A DNA stretch of 64,000 bases. It comes from Agapetus fuscipes (lineage: Eukaryota; Arthropoda; Insecta; Trichoptera; Glossosomatidae). The notes below the pieces were generated by a model that was not told where the DNA came from, did no database searches, and saw only the letters and a list, made by a program, of their open reading frames with translations. The stretch is taken from assembly GCA_951799405.1 (NCBI GenBank), contig OX637353.1, forward strand, positions 10,664,001 through 10,728,000. Reading direction: 5' to 3'. The position numbers were made by a program, and so were the translations under genes. Below, piece by piece: positions 1 to 9,561 of the stretch; the stretch's first letter is position 1; each line of letters starts with the position of its first letter.

Positions 1-22
1 TCACAAGAAGAGAGTGAGCGGT

Positions 23-61
23 GGGCGCCCTTGGGGTGGCTGGAGCCACTTAACGGCGCCC
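23..61. repeat. GC-rich hairpin
   Basis: GGGCGCC at 23-29 pairs with GGCGCCC at 55-61. An inner stem GTGGCT/AGCCAC is nested inside. An AT dinucleotide run follows at about 83-100. No gene is seen here and the function is unknown. Confidence 0.4.
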
Positions 62-99
62 AAAAGAAGAAAAGTCATCCAAATATATATATATATATA

Positions 100-278
100 A
101 TGACCGGTCACCAAAGGTCCATCCAGCCTTACAGCAACTGAGTCTTGCTTGAGAATTTCCCCAGCGAAGAGCACATTTGGAAATATAAATGGTATATTTT
201 TGTGCTCCGCCAGGATTCAAATCCACAACCTTCCATTTACGAGTCCGAAGTGTTGCCACTGGACTATGGACCGGTCCA
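100..278 (-). mobile_element. SINE-t1 copy, directly downstream of a 5S-like sequence
   Basis: On the minus strand the copy has a tRNA-like head with an A box (TAGTCCAGTGGCAACAC) and a B box (GGATTTGAATCC). The family body follows: GGAGCACAAAAA, then CTCTTCGCTGGG, then GGACCTTTGGTGACCGG. This is a Pol III tRNA-derived SINE with about 16 full or partial copies in the window. Here it starts only about 6 bases after the end of a 5S rRNA-like sequence on the same strand. Confidence 0.8.
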
Positions 279-284
279 AGAAAT

Positions 285-401
285 GCCAACAACACTCGGT
301 GTACCTAGCGGTCACCCATCCAAGTAGCATCCGCACCCAATGTTGCTTAACTTCGGTGATCTGATGAGAACCAGTGCTTTCAACATGGTATAGTCGTTGA
401 C
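285..401 (-). rRNA. 5S rRNA-like gene or pseudogene
   Basis: The minus strand reads as a complete 117-nt 5S rRNA against the usual 119-120 nt. It has the 5' end GTCAACGACTATACC, the conserved ATCACCGAAGTTAAGC (A-box part of the internal control region), CTTGGATGGGTGACCG (C-box part) and the 3' end GTTGTTGGC. Many positions differ from the insect consensus as I know it, including changes in the terminal stem. No T-run terminator follows; SINE-t1 starts almost at once. It is probably a 5S pseudogene or the 5S head of a chimeric SINE rather than a working 5S gene. The similarity is seen directly; the functional state is inferred. Confidence 0.8.
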
Positions 402-424
402 GTCGTACTTGTATATGATTGTAC

Positions 425-660
425 TAGTTGTGTTCGATATTGTGTAAATATTTGCTCAAATATTCTAAATAAGAATACTCTAGCGTGGTCTCGCGTGTGC
501 CAGAATAACTCATATGTACACCTATAAATAGAGACAACCAAAACGCTTTGCGGAAAGACTTGTATCAGAGCCGTTGAGCTGAACAGTTAAAAAGCCACTC
601 GATATTTGAACCATCACATGTGAACAGAATCCACAAATAAATTAACCAAAGTTTTATTAA
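425..660 (+). repeat. HSR copy 1: HSE-like motifs + TATA + poly(A) signal
   Basis: Clustered GAA/TTC motifs at about 430-485 are followed by TATAAATA at 523-530. Next come CTTGTATCAGAGCCG-type sequence, then AATAAA near 637 and TTGAACCC. Copy 2 (7540-7760) is clearly related, sharing the AATAGAGAC, GCTTTG and GCCGT(T/C)GAGCT motifs. I read it as a short Pol II promoter-bearing repeat, perhaps a solo LTR or terminal-repeat miniature element. It lies downstream of exon 2 of the host gene, on the opposite strand. Confidence 0.5.
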
Positions 661-709
661 ATTGAACCCGTAAAATATAACATTGTATATATGTAAAATG
701 TAGACTTAC

Positions 710-936
710 CAGGTTACCGTCAGCCACATCTTCCATTTCATCATCACTGTCAGTTCCCGAGAGACGCTCCACAGCATCTGTCAGACTGGGTCGCGGCTGA
801 GGACCATCAGGAGCTTCCGTTTTAGGCTCCAACAACTTGGTCGCTTGCTGCTGTATGAATGCTTTGGCATCGAGTGGCTCGTTGGACAAATTGGAGAGAC
901 GACGGTCTTTTGTGTCATCTTCGCTGCCATCAGAAT
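710..936 (-). CDS. Host gene, coding exon 2 (acidic protein; continues off left edge)
   Basis: This exon continues the protein begun at 1925. It is bounded by an acceptor (pyrimidine-rich tract then CTCAG, 937-941 on the minus strand) and a consensus donor GTAAGT at 704-709. It is 227 nt. Its first two bases complete the split codon left by exon 1, giving LSESDSDGSEDD across the junction, and it ends in phase 0. The 75 further residues are polar and acidic and end SGTDSDDEMEDVADGNL. No folded domain is visible. The matching phase and consensus sites on both sides make the exon pair convincing. The next exon lies beyond the left end of the window. Confidence 0.75.
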
Positions 937-1365
937 CTGAGAAAGATACACTAGTATAATGGAGCTGGAATATTCCAAATTTTCCTAAGCGAGGTGATGT
1001 CACAGGCTTAGGTGACTTGGATCATATTTGGTTAGCAACGAGGTGGGTTGTCAAAAAGCTTAAGTTCGGCAGAAGCACCAAGTCCCTGTTTCGAGCCACA
1101 GCATCCTAAGCCAAAATAGCCATGATGATCACCGATCTTCAATAGAAGTGGCACGAAAAGAAGAAGAGGTGGGTTGACATCAAATGTATTGATTACTTTT
1201 TTGTTACAACTCTTGAGTTACAAATTATTTATATCTTAACAACGGGCTAGCAACAATTACAAACAAATGGTATCATGGTATGCTAGGGAAAAGGCACACA
1301 AATATTTTGTTATAGGCTGCTCAGTAACCTGTGACGTCTTCCTACTAAATAAGTAAAAAAATTGA

Positions 1366-1470
1366 CTACACACAAGAATTGATAAAGACAAAATTGTGAC
1401 ATCAAACGGCCTGGTTGCTAGGAAAAAAGCGAACAATTGTGACGCTATTGGTTGCTAAAGAATGTAGTCC
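1366..1470 (+). repeat. P-repeat fragment
   Basis: It contains GTGACATCAAACGGCC followed by GGTTGCTAGG. The same string order recurs in pieces at 6890-7030, 8530-8600 and, inverted, 52600-52730. It is probably a decayed DNA transposon or MITE in intron 1 of the host gene. Ends are not defined. Confidence 0.4.
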
Positions 1471-1540
1471 CATACGAGTGTGGAGAAAAAAGTTCTGAAT
1501 TTAAATTTGTACCTACACATTGAGAAAAATACCTGCTTAC

Positions 1541-1925
1541 CACTTTCTGAAAGATTCAAAAACGCAGGCAACTGTTTCTCCTGATCTGTCAGATCTTTGA
1601 CAGATATCAATACATCAGATAATTCTTCAGTTTCAGCTTTTGGCACACTCAAAGGATTGCTATTGGACACAGCTTGCTTGGACAATTGCTTTGTCAGGTT
1701 GGAGAAACACCTTGTAGTGTTTTTGTTCTTAGAAAAGGATTTGTTCCTGGTTTTTGGTGTTTCCTCTTTGAAGTCTTCACCAGAACTTTCGAAAGAATCA
1801 TCATCTTCCTCCTGTGGGATGGAAGCTTCGGATCCTGAATCATGAAAATCATCGTCTCCATCAGATTCATCGCTGTCTTTGTATTTTGGAGTTTGTTTTT
1901 GAGGCCTCTTCCGGGTTTTCGGCAT
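1541..1925 (-). CDS. Host gene, first coding exon (basic then acidic N-terminus; possibly XPC/Rad4-like)
   Basis: The start is ATG at 1925-1923, and the frame runs 128 codons plus one base to a consensus donor (G then GTAAGC, donor at 1535-1540). The protein begins MPKTRKRPQKQTPKYKDSD, a basic stretch resembling a nuclear localisation signal. Aspartate, glutamate and serine-rich sequence follows (ESDGDDDFHDSGSE, EEDDDSFESSGEDF), then KDLTDQEKQLPAFLNLSES. It joins exon 2 in phase 1. The composition (basic start, long acidic serine-rich linker, then DSDDEMEDVADG) is like the disordered N-terminus of the nucleotide-excision-repair protein XPC/Rad4, but no diagnostic domain lies in the window. 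I treat XPC as a hypothesis only. It could be another acidic nuclear protein. Confidence 0.75.
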
Positions 1926-2370
1926 GATTACACCGAACTTGCTTTACGATCGTTTACGATGTAAATAAAAGATGGCAATCAAAACATTTATTATAATCCA
2001 CTTGCTTAGAGTTTATTATTCACAATTTAGCGTAATGAAATCGTAAGTAATGAATTTAAGTAAAAGAAAATCACAAAAGTAAATACGTATTTCTGCTGTC
2101 AAAAAGATTCGCGCCTTCAAAAACAAAATGCCGGGCAGCGTGCTGACAAGCTGACCTTGAGAAAAAATCCCTAGTTAGAAAGTAAAATGCACGTCAGTCT
2201 AATTAAAAAACATGATATCAGAAATTAAAAAAAGAAAATACGTAATTTTTATAAAGAAAATTTAAATCGCCTATATTTTAATCCAGTGAATGATCCCATT
2301 CAAGAGTTAAAAATAAATATAGTAAAAAGCTTGCTTTCAAATTCCCTTACTTATAAGGATTTTTTGCGTA
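1926..2370. other. Upstream region of the minus-strand host gene; nothing specific seen
   Basis: AT-rich sequence between the host gene start and the THAP-like remnant. It must contain the 5' UTR and promoter of the minus-strand gene, but I see no clear TATA box or initiator. Confidence 0.3.
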
Positions 2371-2469
2371 GTGGTATTGTACTTTGTCTATGGTTTTGCA
2401 TTCTGTAGCATGCCTAGGAAACTTAGGGCATATTTTTGTTCCGGGCAACATTATTTGGGTAGTTACTCA

Positions 2470-2570
2470 CAGTCACAGTCTCTCCGACCAATCAGAGCTC
2501 CGATTGGGTCACATGTCTGGTCACGAGGTACACCGCCAGTCGTGCGCCAGTCGCCATTGTGTTTTTGAAA
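2470..2570 (+). promoter_or_regulatory. Promoter-like segment with opposed CCAAT boxes
   Basis: CCAATCAGAG at about 2489 and CGATTGGGTCAC at about 2502 form two facing CCAAT (NF-Y-type) boxes. They are followed by a locally GC-richer stretch. This lies roughly 130 bp before the ATG of the THAP-like remnant, where a promoter would be expected. Inference from motif order only. Confidence 0.35.
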
Positions 2571-2631
2571 TCTGCGCGAGGAGCGCTTCCCTTTTGAAAA
2601 TTCTTTAAATTTTGTGATTTTGCAATTTACA

Positions 2632-2765
2632 ATGTTCAGTCGCCGTTGTTGTGTACCTCATTGTTTTAACACGGAGTTAAAGTAATCGGATTCGTTTCTA
2701 TTTCACGATTAGTGCACTTACTGGAAAAAACAAAAAGTTTAGGTGAACTGTACTTTTTGTATGAA
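2632..2765 (+). pseudogene. Broken THAP-type zinc-finger exon
   Basis: From ATG at 2632 the frame reads MFSRRCCVPHCFNTELK, stop, SDSFLFHD, stop, CTYWKKQKV, stop, VNCT. THAP domains (C2CH zinc-coordinating DNA-binding modules) start with a Cys-x(2-4)-Cys pair, carry an FxFH-like segment with the zinc-binding His, then a Trp and Lys-rich helix. That order is recognisable here. Three in-frame stops (TAA, TAG, TAG) make it non-functional unless a splice removes them. Sources could be a P-element/THAP transposase or a host THAP gene. The opposed CCAAT boxes upstream suggest it once had its own promoter. Confidence 0.45.
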
Positions 2766-3499
2766 ATGAAGGACTGTACTTTCTGTGTGAAATGAAGAAC
2801 TGTTTTTTTTAGAAAAGTTTAACTAAATAAGTGTGAATTTAAATGTGTCTACTTGTGGGAATACATTTAATGTAAATCTTAAGTGTGATATATCCTTAGA
2901 TTATGGACATAATTATTAAATTTGAATTGAGCAAGTCACAATGTATATATGAAAGAAAAAAATTGTAAAAATAATTATAACACATTAAAAAAAGAAGAAA
3001 ATGCATTTATAACATAGATGTAATTTATAATCAATTGTTGTAATGTAATTTAGTTGTGCTATTTAAAGTTTTTTTTAAATAAAATATGTTTAACCATCTT
3101 CAATTGTTTTTATTTACTTCGCTCGCCAACTGCGTAGAAAAGTAATAATATAGAATGATATTATTATGATAGTTTAGTATTGTCTAGACACGTAGGGTAG
3201 TTACTGCCGCTATCCATCGTTTCATATAAAAATAATACTACTTGGTTACATTTTTTTTGTTCTAAGACCGCTCTCTATAAACCTACATACTCTGTGTTCT
3301 GTAGTCAGATCGAGCATTACAAAGAAATAAAACATATTTTTTTCAAAATGACGAAACGATTTTAGTGAAACATTTTAAATTTGACATTTTGAAAATGTCT
3401 TGCCTAAGCATTAGATTAATGTCTCAAATTTAGTCATATGCATTCGATCGTGTTAGAAAAAAATTCACTTCGATTTCTCTGAAGGTAAATCATTATATA
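2766..3499. other. AT-rich intergenic sequence; no gene seen
   Basis: No open frame, RNA gene or repeat of the families listed here was recognised. Confidence 0.4.
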
Positions 3500-3733
3500 C
3501 AGGCCCGGATTAAAGGCGGTTTGAGCATTATATGCGGCCGAACCAGGGCCCCCGTGTCCTAGGGCCCCCTAAGACGTTTTATAAAAATATTCTAAAATAA
3601 CTTATACTTTTTTTTACCCTCGTTGTCTATATTCCTTTTTATGGTACTCGGGGATGAAGGAGTGGGAGAAGGAGAGAAGGGAGTTGGGGTCCCTCATGAC
3701 TTTACCGGCACCAGTGGTCTTAATCCGGGCCTG
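3500..3733. mobile_element. MITE-b copy 1 (hAT-like TIRs)
   Basis: Terminal inverted repeats CAGGCCCGGATTAAAG at the left and CTTAATCCGGGCCTG at the right enclose 234 bp. CAGG/CCTG ends are usual for hAT-type MITEs. I could not find a matching 8-bp target duplication, so the superfamily is tentative. A longer copy lies at 5377-5894; both share AGGGCCCC and CCTAGGGCCCC segments near the left end. Confidence 0.7.
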
Positions 3734-3744
3734 GCTGTACTATT

Positions 3745-4158
3745 ATCAGAGACCAGCCTTATAGCAAAAGGGTCTTGATTGAGAACTATGCTCGACTAGT
3801 GACGAATAATGAGGGCTCTTGATTTTATCAATTTATTGTCGTATTGATTGTCCGGTCGACAGTGCAGTTGGTAGGTGAATTCCATGCATAAGAGCTCGAG
3901 TACGAATCCCTCAAAGGGTGTCAGAAAGAATTTCCCGTTTCGGTGTTTATTCAAACCCAAAATAGAATACCTGCAAGGTTTACTCAGCCTTCATGAGAAA
4001 TGACTGCCAGCCCCCCCGGGAGCTGGGAAACACCCACTTTAACTGAAGTGGTTGGCGAAAACCCCGGCCCCCTTACCTGTAAAAATAAATAGGTTTGACT
4101 CGCTACATGTGATCTCTTCGGGGAGAACGCGGCAAGAAGTTACACTATATGTACAACG
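3745..4158 (+). mobile_element. SINE-t1 remnant followed by SINE-t2
   Basis: 3745-3790 is a SINE-t1 body fragment (GACCAGCCTTATAGCAA, GGGTCTTGATTGAGAA). SINE-t2 starts at about 3849 with a degraded tRNA-like head (GGTCGACAGTGCAGTTGG). It continues through GGGTGTCAGAAAGAATTTCC, TTTACTCAGCCTTCATGAG, GGGAGCTGGGAAACACCC and GCGGCAAGAAGTTACACTA. SINE-t2 is a second tRNA-derived SINE with about 14 copies in the window. The t1-then-t2 order recurs at 9297-9777, 29039-29492 and 35042-35405. Confidence 0.7.
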
Positions 4159-4235
4159 TTTGTATAACCGTGATGATTTGTACTTTGAGTTCGGTGACAA
4201 GGAAAATAAATCTGGTACTTTTTCCAAATAACTAA

Positions 4236-4625
4236 TTTTGTTGTTTTAGTGGGACGATATCAACTGATGATCTCTTAGCTTGAAATAAGTAAGCGAGCCT
4301 TCTGTCGTGTATAAATGACAAATTAAAACTCTCCCACCATGTGATATATCAACCCAGCACTCGTCAAGACACGCCCCCAACCAATCACAGTGAGAGAAAG
4401 TCGCTAGCAAGAGAAAGTACTTAAATAGAATCTCAATCGCCTTATCAGCAGTCTGTGTCGGTACGGCAAGCAAGTCCGTGGTGTTTTCGTATTCGATTTC
4501 ATAAATTTAAAGTTTGCGGGTGAATGTCTTTTATTTTTCAACGGGTTTTTTTGAAATGATGAAAAGTGATACAAAATTAAAAGTATAAACAATAAATCAA
4601 AGTAAATGAAAAAATATAAAATCAA
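4236..4625 (+). other. Possible LTR or promoter relic
   Basis: The segment has a CCAATCAC box at about 4380, a TATA-like TACTTAAATAG at about 4418 and an AGTCTGTG initiator-like start about 35 bp later. An AATAAA near 4591 follows. That order is typical of an LTR U3-R-U5, but no second copy, TG...CA ends or target duplication is visible. Confidence 0.3.
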
Positions 4626-5057
4626 CTTATTATACCTCGCTTTATTATTTAATGAAATAATTTCACTGAACGTAATCAGAGCAAAATTTGAATGAGTCGT
4701 ATGTCAATAAAGGCGGCAATTAATGTTTTTTTTTAAATGGAATAAAATATACAGAAATAAACAAAATAACTTTCCTAAATCCTAAATCAAAGTGATGGGA
4801 ATGAAGTGTGTTGGAAAAAAATTCAATGGATTACTTGAAATAAAATAAAGTGCCATGTGAAAGCCGAGATAGGAGCAGGAGCCGGGAGCTTGCGCTAGCA
4901 CATGTAAATTACTATTTTTTAATACTCGCGTAAAGTATATAGTGTGTTCCAGGGGCGGTTCCAGAATAATGTAAGTCATTTTGAATTTATAATAAAAATT
5001 CATGCCATTTAATTTATTGTATTTTATCACGTGTTGACATTTTTGTTTTTATTTTAA

Positions 5058-5325
5058 ATTATGAAGGTTTTGTTAAGGAATCCTGTGCGGGAGGCTCCCT
5101 ACTTCTTGAAAGGCTTGGGGGTCTATGTCACCCTGGAAGGGCGCCGCAAAGGTGTTGCTTGAATTGTTGCTTCTGTCGTGGGGCGCTGCAAGGAAGTGGC
5201 GATTGATGTTGGTTTTGAATAAAACCGGATTAAATTGAGAAGGAATCACCGACACTGGTAAATCATTCCATAAACGGGCAGTTTGGCAGAGTAATGAGTC
5301 AAGAAATGCCAAGTTCTCATAGTTT
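5058..5325 (-). pseudogene. LINE-J 3' fragment (reverse-transcriptase C-terminus)
   Basis: The minus strand encodes DSLLCQTARLWNDLPVSVIP, then FKTNINRHFLAAPHDRS and the C-terminal GSLPHRIP. It is colinear with the LINE-J copy at 19717-20785, so this is a dead 5'-truncated insertion. As there, the frame ends (TAA) at the element's 3' end with no 3' UTR. Confidence 0.8.
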
Positions 5326-5376
5326 TTTAGGTGTGTCTGTGTTTTATTAAAAATTGTTAAAAAAGCTTTTTAAAGG

Positions 5377-5894
5377 CAGGCCCAAATTAAGGGTGGTTCT
5401 AGCAGTGTGACCGTACTAAGGCCCCTGCGTCCTAGGGCCCCCCGAGACGTTTAAGAAAAATGTACTCAAATATTTTTTTGACATAAATTTGTTCGAGGGC
5501 TCAGGTTTTTAAAACATTCACGACCACATCCTCATAGACTTCTTGGAAATTAGTTATTTGAGATATTTACTTTGAATTATGTTTGGGGTCCAAATCAAAA
5601 GCAGCCTTCGAGACCAAAGACGCCCATGGTGACTTATATGAAATTGTACAGAAAAATACTTTAATACATTTTTGTACAAAAAGGATAAGACGAAGCTCGC
5701 TCTAACAAGTGTCATAGACCTCCCGAAGAGGTTTCCCAAAAACAAACTCAAAGAGCCGTCGGTACTCGTTTTGATTCGCAATAAGTATACATTTTTTGGT
5801 AAGCGCGGGGAGGTGTTGGTGGGAAGGGATATAAGGTTGGGGGGGCCCTGACTTTCCCCGCACCAGGGCCCCCAGTGGTCTTAATCCGGGCCTG
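5377..5894. mobile_element. MITE-b copy 2 (hAT-like)
   Basis: The left end CAGGCCCAAATTAAGGG and right end CTTAATCCGGGCCTG are imperfect inverted repeats. The interior shares CCTAGGGCCCCCCGAGACG with copy 1 at 3500. It is 518 bp, more than twice copy 1, so copy 1 is probably an internal deletion of this type. There is no transposase frame. Confidence 0.7.
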
Positions 5895-6360
5895 ATTATA
5901 TAGGTGTGATAATGTTTCACATTTATAATACAATGGTTTGATTTAAAAATGAAATGTAGATACTATTTTTCATTCATAATGGGTTTTGGAAAACGTACAA
6001 TAATAATGTAGCATGATGTTTTATCCGAGGTGTGAGTGTTTCTCTCCCCTCAGTTTTCCTTTAGTACGTGAGCAGGTACATTACGTGTTTTCGGGTGATG
6101 GGAATGCGCCATGCACTTAGCCTCCATTATGTTATTACTTGATGCATGTTTTATGGAGGACGATAATATAGTGCATGCACTCCGCAGACCGCACAAGGCA
6201 TATTTTGTATGAGAGGGAGTCGTGAAGCAATAGCCATAACCTAATAGTAATAATAGACTCCGCACAACTTTTTTTCCTCGGCGGGCAAACGTCACACTCC
6301 TCACCATATTTAACTTCACTTCACTGTCTTCAATAAATAAACATCTATGCTTTATAATCT
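5895..6360. other. Intergenic; no gene seen
   Basis: The only recognisable piece is GGCGGGCAAACGTC at about 6280, shared with the P-repeat region at 6975. Confidence 0.3.
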
Positions 6361-6590
6361 ATAATCTAAGTTGCAAACATATGTTGACATTTAAGCCTAA
6401 TATATTTAATGCATTCCCTCAAATAGGCGCATATAAGTTCGCGCTTACACATGGTGCATGTGTACGAACAAAATGAACCAAATCTCACATGAACATAAAT
6501 TTTGCAATTCCTGCCGCCTTTTCCTGAAACCGGGGTGCCGTTGACAAAAATGCAACAAGTTTTTACAGCATGGGGGGTTAGTCTCATTCT
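6361..6590 (-). mobile_element. RTEb-3' copy 1
   Basis: This is the commonest repeat in the window (24 copies). Read on the minus strand, the family consensus starts near TTGACTTATAGGTTGGTATG and carries GGCTGACCACCCATACTG and GGTTCACTTTGCCAATG. It continues with TTTCAGGGAAGG, GTCCATTTGAGATTTGG and CACATGCGGCATGTG, and ends TTTGCAACTTAGATT plus a short AGATT/TAGAT tail. The two longest copies (57946, 63408) extend upstream into RTE coding sequence. I therefore interpret it as the 3' end of an RTE LINE or a SINE derived from it. Confidence 0.75.
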
Positions 6591-6830
6591 AAATCTAAGC
6601 TGCAAAGATATGTATCATTTGAGATTCATATTAAATGCATTCCCACAACTTCACAAGCAGACATGCATAATTTCGCGCTTACACATGCCACATGTAGACC
6701 TACAATATAAAAAACCCAATCTCAAATGAACATAAGCCCTGCAACTCTTGCCGACCTTCCCTGAAGCAGGGGTGACATTGGCAAAGTGAACCATTTTTTA
6801 CAGTATGGGTGGTCAGCCGCATACCAACCT
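6591..6830 (-). mobile_element. RTEb-3' copy 2, in tandem with copy 1
   Basis: It runs from TAAGCTGCAAAGATATG to GGGTGGTCAGCCGCATACC on the plus strand. It directly abuts copy 1 in the same orientation, so one was probably inserted into the AGATT tail of the other. Confidence 0.75.
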
Positions 6831-6889
6831 TTCCATTTTACTTTACTTTACTTTACCTATTACTTATTAATTAGTCAAAAAAAGAATAT

Positions 6890-7030
6890 AGTCCTCAAAA
6901 ATGACAGAGAAAGAAAGTTGCGACATCACACGGCCACATTGCTAGGGTAAAGGCCAACTAATTGATTTTTTTTCTGAGCGGGCAAACGTCGCAATTTTAT
7001 GGAACTACCGCCCTTAGTAAACCAATAACA
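6890..7030 (+). repeat. P-repeat fragment
   Basis: TTGCGACATCACACGGCC and ATTGCTAGGG match the order seen at 1366-1470. GAGCGGGCAAACGTCGC follows. Confidence 0.4.
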
Positions 7031-7539
7031 AAATGTTTGTTTGACTTTTCTCCAGAAATCCGGCCGAATTACTCAAATTCTTTCCCCCAATTTTAAAGTG
7101 GCGTGAGTCCATTAATTACCTTAGATTCGGGTTCTCTTACTTGTACAAAGCTGCAGGTTCCACGCACTAATGCTACCCCTGCGGGAATACGGCGGTAAGA
7201 AGTTGCATTTGTGTAGGTTGTATTTAAGTGGAAGTGTAAGCTTACATGGCTAGTTAATAAGGTATGAGTAAGAGTAGGGGGAAAGGGAGGAAGGAAATCC
7301 AGTGGCGTAGCTAGTAGTGAGGACTCTACACGTAGTGTGTTTTGGGTAGCATAGCTGATACAGACGAGGACATCTGGAAAGTGGTTAGTGGTAAGTGGCA
7401 AGTTGAGAGTATTTTTTTGTAAGTTGTTTTCAAATAAAAAATAAATACACTTAGGATTGTTTATAATGTGTAATTGTGTGTCTGAGTGAGCTGGTGTAAG
7501 TTATGTCTGTGTAAGTGAAGTCTCTAGATCTAGGTACTC
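7031..7539. other. Intergenic; no gene seen
   Basis: CAGTGGCGTAGCTAG at 7301 looks like a hAT-type terminal repeat, but no partner end was found. A minus-strand open stretch at 7093-7401 has no recognisable features. Confidence 0.3.
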
Positions 7540-7760
7540 AAATAATTGTATTTGTATTTGTTCGAGATTGCGTGAATGTTAACTCGAATATTCCAAGCAA
7601 AATCTCGCATGCGCCAGTAATGTTTCGAAAATAATCCTTATTCTCGCCTATCAATAGAGACCGAGATGCTTTGTAGCCAGACTAGTATCTAAGCCGTCGA
7701 GCTTTCCAGTTTGAAAGCAACTATGAACAACCAGAATTAATATAAGATGGACACACAAAA
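7540..7760 (+). repeat. HSR copy 2
   Basis: CTCGAATATTCCAA at 7583-7596 fits the heat-shock element consensus CTnGAAnnTTCnAG at all but one position. A TATA-like CTATCAATAGAGACC lies at about 7648, then CTAGTATCTAAGCCGTCGAG. It is related to copy 1 (425-660). Confidence 0.55.
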
Positions 7761-8620
7761 AAGTGAAGTCTCTACACTGCCATATATTTTTCCCATTTTC
7801 GAAAATAGTCTAAGATCGCTTCTGGTTCTATAAGACTCCTAACTAAATAAGTAAATTAAGCGCGTGTACATTGCTTTCTATCTTCATTTGAACTGTACGC
7901 GTACTTTTAATGTTATTCGTAAAATCACTCTCCATGTTTTATTTTTTACTGATGGCAACACCCTACTTGCCTCAAAAATCTACCCTTATGTGTTGTCTTG
8001 TAAGTGTAATGGAATTTACGAGTATATTTGCGAACACTAACATGCTGTCCACCGTTTCCTATTCTGGTTTGAGTTCTGTGTTAGGAAAGGTTTTCGTTTC
8101 AGCGCCCGCCGCCGCGACGCTTCGCGCTGCGCCTTCCTCCTTCCACCCTCCGCCTTACGCCCCCTGCGCCATCCTGCCAATAAAGCTCAGTTGAAAAGCA
8201 CTTAACGGGATTGATTCAGACCATTTACCATTCTTAAAACAAATACAAAGAGCTTTCCATTACATTAAATTATAAAACCTTTTTAAAGATTTAGTGAGTT
8301 CGCGGAAGCACTTAGCGGATTGGAAGCTTCACAATAAATACTAATTTGATTGACATTTTCCATTCGTCTGAGTGGGCGGCGGAATGAGACGCATATTTCT
8401 TTCATTCAGATTAGTGAGATCCCGAGCCGGAAAATGACGTCCCTACTGAATAATTGATCAAAGTAAGGCTTCGCTTGGAAAATATGACACCTGAAGGCAA
8501 ACAAAATTTATTTTTGATTGTAAGAAATGGACACGGTACAAATTTCAAAGACAAAAAAGTCGTGATGTTACATGGCCAAGTTGCCTGGAGATTTTTAGGC
8601 TTACTCAGTCGGCTGTTGAC
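7761..8620. other. Intergenic; no gene seen
   Basis: A short GC-rich patch lies at 8100-8165 (CGCCCGCCGCCGCGACG) and a P-repeat scrap at 8530-8600. No supported gene. Confidence 0.3.
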
Positions 8621-8934
8621 GTCCCCCAAGTGCTTGTTTGGCTTATCTACCATTTGATTAAAATATGACATTTAAATGAACTTCTTGAATTTCTTCTTGA
8701 ACTTCTTGAATTGAACTTCTCGAATTTAAATGAACTTGAAAGTCTTAAGAACCACATTCTACACAATCTGAGCTTAGAAAAAACGTATAATACGTTAATG
8801 TGAGAGTTTTTTAAAAAATATTTTTAAAATCAATTTCTAGTATTCATAAGACACATTGGTCAAGTACACATAACGAATATTGCTCATGTGAAATTACCTC
8901 TGTTGGAGATAAGACAAACAAGTACTTAGGTGAC
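8621..8934. mobile_element. MITE-e copy 1 (empty site for the 98-bp palindrome)
   Basis: The ends are inverted repeats: AAGTGCTTGTTTGGCTTATC on the left, and GATAAGACAAACAAGTACTT then AGGTGAC on the right. It is 314 bp, with a small CTTCTTGAA-type tandem expansion at 8677-8738. It aligns end to end, in inverted orientation, with 17876-18222, and keeps uninterrupted the site where that copy carries a palindrome. Confidence 0.7.
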
Positions 8935-9002
8935 GGCTAGAGAGTAATTCCGGGATCTGTTGCTGTGGTTAAAATATACTCTATATTTCAGAGACTCTTG
9001 GG

Positions 9003-9282
9003 GTTTATAGCAATGGAAGGTTGTGGGTTCGAATCCTGGCGGAGCACAAAAAAAAACCATTAATATTTTCAAATAATTATGCTCTTCGCTCGGTGAAAAA
9101 TTAATATACCTTTACGAAAGACTGATCACTAAAGGTTCATGAAGCCTTACAGCAACTGGTTCTTGTTTGAGAATCGGCGCTTTCTACAGCGACGACTAAG
9201 CTCGCAAAGGGCTTTGGAAGTGTGATACACACAAAAACAGCGCTCACCAAATAAGTCATTCTAATATTAATATTATAATTAT
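9003..9282 (+). mobile_element. SINE-t1 copy 2
   Basis: It has the B box GGGTTCGAATCCTGG, then GGAGCACAAA and GCTCTTCGCTCGG. The 3' region ends CACAAAAACAGCGCTCACC and an AATATT tail. The A-box part is degraded. Confidence 0.75.
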
Positions 9283-9296
9283 TCATGTATCGCAAA

Positions 9297-9557
9297 AAAA
9301 AACTTAGCTTCACATATACTGTAGTTTCTTGCCTGCGTTATCCCCAAAGGGATCGCATGTGGTGATTCGGGACCTATTTATTTGTACGGGTAAGGGGGCC
9401 GGCCTTACACCAACCACTTTCATTTGAAGTGAGGGCTTCCCAGCTCCCGGGGGGGCTAGTTCTCATTTCTTGTGAAGGCTGAGTACATCTTGGGATCCAA
9501 CCTTTCCTCTTGGCATAGAATGCAAGCATTCTACCAACTTGAGCTATCGACCTGACT
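9297..9557 (-). mobile_element. SINE-t2 copy 2 (internally deleted)
   Basis: On the minus strand the tRNA-like head (GGTCGATAGCTCAAGTTGG) is present. The region after the head has a deletion relative to 39024-39317. The end near 9300 has the family's GTGAAGCTAAG. It is followed on its 5' side, in the same orientation, by SINE-t1. Confidence 0.75.
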
Positions 9558-9561
9558 TTTA

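Noticed and set aside
4039..4227. Short minus-strand open stretch
   Set aside because: Entirely inside a SINE-t2 copy and its flank.
7301..7320. CAGTGGCGTAGCTAG as a hAT end
   Set aside because: No matching inverted end or duplication within several kilobases.
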